Positions 57,253 through 64,000 of a DNA stretch of 64,000 nucleotides are shown here, piece after piece. The DNA lies in contig CM056586.1 of NCBI GenBank assembly GCA_029721435.1, forward strand, positions 74,444,607 through 74,508,606, given 5' to 3'. Source of the DNA: Gymnothorax reevesii. Taxonomy: Eukaryota > Chordata > Actinopteri > Anguilliformes > Muraenidae. The notes under the pieces are model-generated. The model searched no databases. It saw only the letters and a program-made list of their open reading frames with translations, and was not told the DNA's origin. How positions within the stretch are numbered: the first letter of the stretch is position 1; each line of letters opens with the position of its first letter. A program made the position numbers and the translations under genes.

Positions 57253-60200
57253 CTACGCCAGTCAACGCAGAATAAAAACCCGAGGGTTACCAGCTCTGGT
57301 ACTCAGTTACAGGTTGACCACGATGTAGTAACGTTATCCTCTCTTGACTCTCCTAGCGATTCGAGTATTATTTCTCACAATGTAGCTGAATCACGACCTA
57401 ATTTAGTCAAGGGCCTGAACTTTTTTTTATTGAACACAAGAAGCGTGAAATCTGTCAATAAAAAACGTAACAAGTTGATTCAACTTCAAGGCTTAATATA
57501 CGCTGGCATGCCTGATATTGTCGCCCTCACAGAAACTTGGTTGAACGACTCTGTCGCGTCAAATGAAATTCTTCCCGAGGGTTACACCCTGTATCGCAGA
57601 GACAGAGGTGGCAAACGAGGCGGCGGAGTTTTTCTTGGTATTCGTAATAATATGATCTCCCGCCGTCGGCCCGATTTGGAACCCAGTAGTTGTGAGGTTA
57701 TAATTTGCGAACTTGTGCCTTGTAGATCATTGAAAGTATGCATTATCTTGTGCTACAGACCTCCAGATAGTGATCCTTTGTCTTTTAATGATTTTTTGTC
57801 TAACGTTTTTACTAAATGCAGTATTGAGTACAAAATTTTATTCGCACTTGGCGATTTTAATCTCCCAGATATTCCTTGGTGGGACGAATCGGCGAACATC
57901 GGTCACACGCTGTGTGATTTGGCTGACAGCTTTTCCCTCACCCAGATCATTGACCAACCTACTCATATTAAGGGAAATGTGCTTGATTTAGTTTTTACCA
58001 ATATCCCTGAACGTTGCTCCGAGCCCAATGTAACATTTGGTCAGTTTGACAGTGATCATGCTGTGATCCAGTTCAATTTTCAAACCCGTGTCAACAGACT
58101 CCGCACATGCGCGAGAAACGTGTACAATTTTAAAAGAGCTGACTTTATCGGGCTACGATCTCACATGGACAAAGTGCCATTTCATTCTGCTCTTCTTCAT
58201 CTTGATATTAATGTTAATTGGCAAAGTTGGCTTGATCTTGTACATTCATCTGTCAGCAAATTTATTCCCATTGCTGTAATTAAGGATATAAATTCTCCTG
58301 CCTGGGTTGACAGTGAAGTGCGCCACCTGAGCAACAAGGTACAATCCACACGGAAACTTGCTAAAAAACGCAATACTCCAGCGTTGTGGGCAAAATTTCG
58401 CAAACTAAGGAATAAATTAAAAAATGTATGTACTTTCAAGTACAATCAGTATTTGGACGTTCTCAGTGATTCTCTTGCCACGACACCAAAGCGTTTCTGG
58501 GGATTCTTCAAGAGTAAAACAAAGACAAAAAGTGTCCCCAGTTTTGTTGCTTATGGAGAGAAAACTGCCTCCAATCCTAGCACAAAGGCGAGTCTGTTCA
58601 ACGAGTATTTTCAATCCCTATTTACCCCTCAGCCTTTAGAACGAACATACCCGGATATAACAGTCTTCAAACATGTTCATTTGGGTGATTTAAGGATTAC
58701 TGCCCATGAAGTTGAATCAGTTTTGATTAACCTCGATACCAATAAAGCATATGGGCCTGACGGGTTACCAGCTCGGATTTTAAAAGAATGTGCTCGTGAA
58801 TTGGCTCCATCACTTTGTAGTCTTTTTAACAAATCTCTTCAAGCTGGAGAATTACCACTTGATTGGCTAAGAGCAAATGTTATTCCAGTCCATAAAAAAT
58901 CTGACAAAGAAAATGTGAGTAATTATCGACCGGTATCGTTAATGTGCATTTGTAGCAAGGTGCTGGAAAGGTGCATACTTGATTTTGTCTACCCTCATGT
59001 AGTGCCTGTTCTACATCACCTGCAACATGGTTTTGTTAAGGGTAGGTCCACAACAACTCAGTTAATCCAGGTATTTCATGATGTTGGCAAATGCTTAGAT
59101 CAGTCCGGACAAATTGATATTTTATATCTAGACTTTTCATCTGCTTTCGACTCCGTCCCCCATGACTTACTTTTATATAAACTCCAGACATACGGATTTC
59201 ATGGAAATCTTTTAAAGTGGTTTACGTCGTACTTATCCAATCGTAAACAAAGAGTTGCTGTCGATGGTGCCCTATCATCCTGGTCTCCCGTTAAATCAGG
59301 GGTTCCACAAGGATCAATTTTGGGCCCTTTGATGTTTCTGCTGTATATTAATGACATGCCAGACTGTGTAAGTCCTGAGACTAGGGTTGCCTTGTTTGCA
59401 GATGATTCTAAATGCATAAGAGAGATCAGAAACACGCAAGACTGTTCACACCTGCAGTGCGACCTAGAAAACATCTTGGATTGGAGTCGTAAATGGGACA
59501 TGAGATTTAACGCTGGTAAATGTAAACTATTGAGCGTTACAAGGAAGCGAATTCCCATTCTTCACCATTACACAATGAATGGTAATCTAATTGAAAAAGT
59601 CGACTGCATGCGTGATCTTGGGATTGTGGTGTCATCAAATTTATCATGGGATGCACATGCTAATGTCTTGGTCAGTAAAGCAAATCGCATGCTTGGATTA
59701 ATTCAAAGAACTTGTGGTCATACGTGTTCAGTTCAAACAAAACGAAAACTGTATATTTCGCTTATAAGACCACTTTTAGAATACTCCACCCAATCTTGGG
59801 CCGTATCATCAAAAAAATCTCTCCTTCATATTGAAGGTGTGCAAAGGAGAGCCACTAAGTACATTCTTGGTTATAATGATTGTGTTGATAGCAATTATAA
59901 TGCCCGACTAATGAAGCTTGATCTTTTACCGCTGGGCTACAGACGTGACATATTTGATTGTGTATTCTTGTGCAAATGCTTGAAGGGGGAATATGACATT
60001 AACTGCAACCATTTTGTTTCATTTCAAAATGAGGATACATTTTTAATGAAAATTCCAAAATTTAGGACTGAAACTTTTCGCCATTCATATTTTAACAGAT
60101 TATTTTATTTGTGGAATGCCAGTCACCTCTATCAAATTTCTGATACTACAGCTGCTTTTAAATCGAAGCTATTTCATTTTTATACAGAAAAGTTCAACAA

Positions 60201-60273
60201 CTATTTTTCTTCTGATGATTCATGTACATGGGTTGGCAAATGTCATTGTTCACGTTGTCGTCTGTCCCTCTGA
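57253..60273 (+). CDS. LINE ORF2: apurinic-type endonuclease plus reverse transcriptase, uninterrupted
   Basis: The frame is open from 57253 to TGA at 60271-60273, about 1,006 codons, but has no ATG near its start: the TTG at 57430 is an ordinary Leu in GLNFFLLNTRSVKS. The endonuclease (about 57420-58080) has NTRSV, LTETWLND, GDFNLPDIPWW and the catalytic SDHAVIQ. RT (about 58800-59600) has ILYLDFSSAFDSVPHD, SGVPQGSILGPLMFLLYIND and FADD. A Cys/His-rich end CTWVGKCHCSRCRLSL closes it. With no ATG it probably cannot be made as a normal protein, yet no stop has accumulated, so insertion was recent. It lies in pla2r1 intron 9 in sense orientation. Confidence 0.92.
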   Translation, partial: LRQSTQNKNPRVTSSGTQLQVDHDVVTLSSLDSPSDSSIISHNVAESRPNLVKGLNFFLLNTRSVKSVNKKRNKLIQLQGLIYAGMPDIVALTETWLNDSVASNEILPEGYTLYRRDRGGKRGGGVFLGIRNNMISRRRPDLEPSSCEVIICELVPCRSLKVCIILCYRPPDSDPLSFNDFLSNVFTKCSIEYKILFALGDFNLPDIPWWDESANIGHTLCDLADSFSLTQIIDQPTHIKGNVLDLVFTNIPERCSEPNVTFGQFDSDHAVIQFNFQTRVNRLRTCARNVYNFKRADFIGLRSHMDKVPFHSALLHLDINVNWQSWLDLVHSSVSKFIPIAVIKDINSPAWVDSEVRHLSNKVQSTRKLAKKRNTPALWAKFRKLRNKLKNVCTFKYNQYLDVLSDSLATTPKRFWGFFKSKTKTKSVPSFVAYGEKTASNPSTKASLFNEYFQSLFTPQPLERTYPDITVFKHVHLGDLRITAHEVESVLINLDTNKAYGPDGLPARILKECARELAPSLCSLFNKSLQAGELPLDWLRANVIPVHKKSDKENVSNYRPVSLMCICSKVLERCILDFVYPHVVPVLHHLQHGFVKGRSTTTQLIQVFHDVGKCLDQSGQIDILYLDFSSAFDSVPHDLLLYKLQTYGFHGNLLKWFTSYLSNRKQRVAVDGALSSWSPVKSGVPQGSILGPLMFLLYINDMPDCVSPETRVALFADDSKCIREIRNTQDCSHLQCDLENILDWSRKWDMRFNAGKCKLLSVTRKRIPILHHYTMNGNLIEKVDCMRDLGIVVSSNLSWDAHANVLVSKANRMLGLIQRTCGHTCSVQTKRKLYISLIRPLLEYSTQSWAVSSKKSLLHIEGVQRRATKYILGYNDCVDSNYNARLMKLDLLPLGYRRDIFDCVFLCKCLKGEYDINCNHFVSFQNEDTFLMKIPKFRTETFRHSYFNRLFYLWNASHLYQISDTTAAFKSKLFHFYTEKFNNYFSSDDSCTWVGKCHCSRCRLSL

Positions 60274-60397
60274 TGTTACTTACACTTGCTGATAAACTGT
60301 CTTATTTTATTATGTATATATGATTTTTTTTTTTTTTTTTTTTCCTTCCTTCTCATTGTTCAATTGTCTGTACATGTTGTGGGATGATTGCCTCACA

Positions 60398-60417
60398 ATA
60401 GGTGCCTTGCCACCTGT
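60398..60417 (+). other. Conserved 3' hairpin of the LINE
   Basis: ATAGGTG-CCTTGC-CACCTGT here and ATAGGTG-CCTTAT-CACCTAT in the 15241 copy form the same 7-bp stem with 6-base loop; the difference is a U-A to U-G change that keeps pairing. In related LINEs such a hairpin is the RT recognition signal. Confidence 0.65.
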
Positions 60418-60476
60418 GCGATCATTTCCTGACTTCTGTCAAAGCTTAATAAATAAATAAATAAATAAATAAATAA

Positions 60477-60870
60477 CCCCGAGTTCTACTCACAACACTT
60501 GGTCGAAGGAATCCTACATAATTCACTTTGTTAATCCATTTAACATACTTAAAGACCTCAATCAAATCACCCTGAGTCTCCTTTTCCTAAGACTAAAGAG
60601 ATTAAGGATCTTCAGCCTCCTCTCGTAGCTTTCATCTTTTATACCCGGAATTAGCTTAGTGGTTCTTCTCTGTAATTCTTCTTGAGTCTCTATATCTTTC
60701 TTAAAGTATAGTCCCTAGAACTGTACACAATACTCCAGGTGTAGTCTGACAATTGTGTGCTACAAAAGAAGCATCACCTCCTTAGATTTGTGCTCAATAC
60801 TTTTGGCAATGTATCCCAGCATCCGATTGGCTTTTTTTACTGCCATCTAGCAGGGAATCCTGCTATCTAG
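60477..60870 (-). repeat. Older interspersed repeat, right part
   Basis: Continues the repeat broken at 57236: CCGAGTTCTACTCACAACAC, CAATCAAATCACCCTGAGTC, ATCTTCAGCCTCCTCTCGTA. It includes a direct CTATCTAGCAGGGAAT duplication near 60845-60880 and ends about 70 bp before exon 10. Confidence 0.65.
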
Positions 60871-60950
60871 CAGGGAATATTTTTCCATGCTAATACCAGA
60901 TTTTCATGCTGTCTAATTGCTTGAAATTCATCCTTTTATTTTTGTTTTAG

Positions 60951-61066
60951 GGTTGGAAGAGGAAAGGTCACTTTTGCTACAAAGTTACAGATCATTTACA
61001 GTATTATGACGATGCTCAAGAAGGCTATTACTGCAAATCCTCCACTCTTGCTACGGTGGAAAACAG
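60951..61066 (+). CDS. pla2r1: pla2r1 exon 10: first part of C-type lectin domain 3
   Basis: A T-rich acceptor (TTTTTGTTTTAG) opens GWKRKGHFCYKVTDHLQYYD and AQEGYYCKSSTLATVENR. The GYYC run in place of a normal CTLD alpha-2 start is characteristic of PLA2R1 domain 3. Ends AACAG/GTAATA in phase 2. Residues about 530-568. Confidence 0.93.
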
Positions 61067-61296
61067 GTAATACATGTTATTTTGTGTTTTCTTTCATATC
61101 TGTCCTGCAGTTTATTTTTATGCTGTTAAATTTCCCTCAAGCAGGGGTCTAGAGCATTTGATCTAGACTATGACTATTAATTGTTAAGGATTTATTTGAC
61201 ATTTGGTCCATAGTCATGGCATTTGAGCCATTGAGTCAGCTGTCAGTAAAGAACATAGCTAATTGACAACATTATGTTTTATTTCGATTGCAATGT

Positions 61297-61700
61297 TGGA
61301 TTTCCAAAAAAGTTTGGATGGTATGAAAATGTAAGTTGAAAAATCAGCGATTTGTAAATCACTGAGCTGTATTAAATTGAAAACTATTCAAGACAAAATA
61401 TTTCCTGTTTACCTGATTTTTTTTGTCGGGAAATCGTATTTTAAGCCAGCAACACTTTCTAATAAAGGTGGAACCATGGCAATGTCAGACTCGGAAAGGA
61501 TTAGAATGGTTAAAAAAGGGTCTCCTGGCATTCATCAGGTCAGGCTATCATGCTCGGATATAAAACAGCATCCAAGAAAGGCTCTTCTCTGGGCTTAAGT
61601 TCCTCTGAAATGGACTGATGCACAGTAGAAATGTGCTATTTTTGGACCGATCTACCTGTCAGATAGTTTATGGTAATAATGGATGTTGTGTTATGCTGAC
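61297..61700 (+). mobile_element. Internally deleted Tc1-like element in intron 10
   Basis: Begins with a terminus-like AAAAAAGTTTGGATGG and a GATTTGTAAATCACTGAG run, then GGATATAAAACAGCATCCAA (5' leader of the family) and GAAATGGACTGATGCACAGT (mid-transposase). The parts between are missing. Confidence 0.55.
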
Positions 61701-62149
61701 CAAAGAATGAAACAACCATTCCAGCTGTGAACGTTCCACACAGGATTGGCCTCTTTTCTTCACTGCCCTCCTCCATGTTCTGTTGTGAGTCAAATCAACT
61801 GATCTGACTTGAGTAAATCATGTGATGCACGTCCTTGCAATAAATGTCAAGAGAAAATAGGGGTATATTTGAATGCAAAAAAATTGGCTTAATTAAATTT
61901 TAGGTGTTTGAATGCTTGAATGGTTTTGTAAACACATCAAAGAACCAAATACCAGAAAAGAAAGTATTTTGTTTTGTGTCATATATACTTAAAAGGGGTT
62001 AGGACAAGGAGTTTTTGCCCACAGATTTAGGGGTCACTGGACACTTTTTGTTTTTCACACCGCTGTTTATAAACTGTGGAGATACTTAATCCACCCCATC
62101 TGACACCAACAATCATTCCATAGTCAAAGATACACTGATGGATTGAAAC
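61701..62149. other. pla2r1 intron 10; no feature recognised
   Basis: AT-rich sequence without a readable frame or bounded repeat. Confidence 0.4.
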
Positions 62150-63290
62150 AATTATAACCAGAATTATTGGCAAACCCAGATTCAAATTTGTAATCATTTA
62201 TTGACTTTACCCATAACAACAATTTTGAAAAAATGTCAAATTACATAAACAAAAAAAGAACGACAAAAGAATCAACAATGACAAGTTTAACAACAAAATC
62301 AACAAAAAAGATTAACTCCAATCTCAGTACCGCCTCTGACCGCCACAGGCCTGCAACAAAGCCACCACTCATCTTGACATGGACAGCACTGTTCTGTTGA
62401 GCTGTTGCTGGGGAATGGCCTGCCACTACTGGAGAGGGGCTGCTTGGAGCTCCGCCCTCATCCTGGGTGCTGGAGTGCGTCGTCGAGCCCGCCGATCCAA
62501 CAGATCCCATTGATGCTTGATGCACTTCATGTCAGGGCTGAAAGGTGGCGATGACTCGCTCACCATTCTGGGCCAGGTGCTGTTCGGTCACATGTGCTGA
62601 GTGAGGCTGTGCATTGTCTTGCATGAACGTGACCTCAGGGTGGTCTGAAGACAAGGACACAGTAGCGGGCTGCATGAAGATTTCCATTTTTTATGACCAG
62701 GTCGGACCTCCAGCCATACCGAATGGCACCCCAGACCATCACCGAGCCTCCTGCAAAGCGATCTGTCTCAGCAATGCAGAGGGCCGCATATCTCTCACTA
62801 TGTCATCTGCAGTCCCTTTGTCTTCCATCATATTGGTACAAATAAAATCTGGACTCATAACTTGCGACAGCATTCCTCCAGAATCGGTTGGAGACTCGTC
62901 TCCGACCATATTCTTCAGCCGAGCAAAGTCTGGTTGCCCTGCGTCGTGCATCAAGCTGCATTCCAACACATGCCCTGTGGGCTCTGATCCCTCGCTATGC
63001 ATGTCGCCGACTCACTGTTCTTCTGCTGATCCTTAGTCTGTGGATTCCTGTGGCTGGGGTCGTGACACTAGGCTAACCAGGTCAGGGCCGATCATCGGTG
63101 CTTCCAGTCTCCTGGTAATAAACCACAAGCTTAGCGATTGTGGGTTGCCTTACCCCAAAACACTGGGTGATGCAATTTTGGGATGTTCCCGCCATACACA
63201 GCCCAATGGATTGATCACGTTGGGGTCTGGAAAAGCGAGGCATGGCGCATGTGGTGTCTTTGAACAAATGCTCTCGGGTTCTGGCCTTAA
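62150..63290 (-). pseudogene. Tc1/mariner-like transposase pseudogene
   Basis: Minus-strand frames give an N-terminal helix-turn-helix-like region near 63150-63267 (LCMAGTSQNCITQCFGVRQP), a catalytic-Asp segment ESRFYLYQYDGR near 62840, RFAGGSVMVWGAIRYG near 62750 (the conserved GGGSVMVWG block) and a decayed QDNARPH region near 62610. Stops and frameshifts are frequent. This is a different family from 6657 and close in type to 11560-12560. Confidence 0.8.
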
Positions 63291-63527
63291 TGACCTCAAG
63301 GATCTGTTGTTAATCAAATCCAACTCTTATTCTCTCCTATTAAAGTCAGTGGATATTGTGTTTCCCTTACTGTGATACTATTTTTGCAGTATAGCAGTGA
63401 AAGTTAAACCATGCAGAGTATGGTATCTAACCTGTATGCAGGGCTTGTGTCATGTTTTGATGAAATTTCTGCGCAAAATAGCCTGTTCCATACCTGAGCT
63501 GTATTCTTTCATATTTTGATATTTCAG

Positions 63528-63697
63528 ATTTGAACAGGCCTTCATAAACAGTCTGATAAATGCTGTCAGCAGCCATGTCGGACAGCACTTCTGGATCGCC
63601 CTGCAGGACTGGGACAGAACTGGAGAGTACACGTGGCTGGCTCTGAATGGATCTACCAAGCCTCTTCTGTACACAAATTGGAACCGGCACCAGCCAA
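63528..63697 (+). CDS. pla2r1: pla2r1 exon 11: core of C-type lectin domain 3
   Basis: The acceptor ATATTTCAG precedes FEQAFINSLINAVSSHVGQH, FWIALQDWDRTGEYTWLALN and LLYTNWNRHQPS. FWIALQD and GEYTW are diagnostic of domain 3 in PLA2R1. Donor CCAA/GTTAGT, phase 1. This is the last pla2r1 exon in the window; the remaining CTLDs 3-8, membrane helix and tail are expected to the right. Confidence 0.94.
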
Positions 63698-63892
63698 GTT
63701 AGTGGAGCAATATCACCTATATTTCCATTTGTTTTAGAATCATATGATTTGTGTCGATGCAGAGCTCTTTTGGAAAGTGCCGCTTGTCTGCAGTCTGGTT
63801 TCAATTAATCATGGAGTAGGTTTTTGGAATTTTTGAAAGTTTTCTCATATTTTCTTGAGAGAGATTGCTCTCAATTTCTTTGATTAAACTCT

Positions 63893-63960
63893 GTGTGTGT
63901 GTGTCTGTGTGTGTATGTGTGTGTGTGCATGTGTGTGTGTGTATGTATATATATATATAA
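63893..63960. repeat. (GT)n/(AT)n compound microsatellite
   Basis: GT units with interruptions, passing into TATATATATATA. The Tc1 terminus that follows starts exactly at the TA run. Confidence 0.9.
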
Positions 63961-64000
63961 AACCCAATTCCGAAATAGTTGGAACAAGGTGTAAATTGTG
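63961..64000 (+). mobile_element. Start of another Tc1-like element (cut by window edge)
   Basis: AACCCAATTCCGAAATAGTT followed by GGTGTAAATTGTG matches the terminus at 6657. Insertion into a TA microsatellite fits the Tc1 target preference. Confidence 0.75.

Larger units (their letters stand above)
57237..60476 (+). mobile_element. Nearly full-length CR1-like LINE with intact ORF2
   Basis: Slightly 5'-truncated (no ATG), with complete coding frame, 3' UTR, terminal hairpin at 60398-60417 and (AATA)n tail 60447-60476. It sits inside the older repeat whose halves are 56900-57236 and 60477-60870. No clear target duplication, as is common in this clade. Confidence 0.9.

Noticed and set aside
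60842..60880. CTCF-like TGCCATCTAGCAGGG
   Set aside because: The second conserved C of the core is missing on the minus strand, and it belongs to the older repeat.

Overview
This is a stretch of vertebrate nuclear DNA, most likely from a ray-finned fish and probably a teleost. The evidence is spliced genes with multi-kilobase introns plus a repeat set typical of fish: Tc1-like transposons, sushi-type Ty3/gypsy, DIRS-order elements, CR1/Rex-like LINEs and a tRNA-derived SINE with an AFC-SINE-like body. No prokaryotic operon, CRISPR array or rRNA/tRNA gene is visible.

Two host genes lie on the + strand. (1) The last two coding exons of integrin beta-6 (itgb6) are at 2696-2862 and 2969-3070, with a poly(A) signal at 3600. 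(2) Eleven exons of the secretory phospholipase A2 receptor (pla2r1) run from 19274 to 63697, and the gene continues past the right edge. They encode a signal peptide, ricin-B-like cysteine-rich domain, fibronectin type II domain, C-type lectin domains 1 and 2, and part of domain 3. All ten splice phases agree and give one frame of about 624 codons. From memory, ITGB6 and PLA2R1 are also adjacent in the same orientation in human, which supports both calls. They are neighbours, not an operon, and have separate roles (epithelial integrin; soluble-ligand receptor).

Layout: 1-2532 is the 5' half of an antisense DIRS element with a 208-bp tandem array. 2696-3606 is the end of itgb6. 3607-19273 is intergenic and packed with a solo LTR, LINE copies, four Tc1-like copies, a SINE inside a LINE and a large palindromic repeat. 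19274-19415 is pla2r1 exon 1. 19416-36834 is intron 1, carrying a decayed gypsy element, a second DIRS element and SINEs. 36835-43843 holds exons 2-9 with small nonautonomous transposons in the introns. 43844-60950 is intron 9, carrying a hAT-like element, a Rex1/CR1-like LINE and a nearly full-length LINE nested in an older repeat. 60951-64000 holds exons 10-11 with Tc1-like debris.

Most points of interest are nested insertions with visible junctions, an unusual GC-AG intron in pla2r1, long inverted-repeat elements, CTCF-consensus matches (one inside a DIRS terminal repeat) and a conserved hairpin at the LINE 3' end. No wholly new system can be demonstrated from sequence alone.
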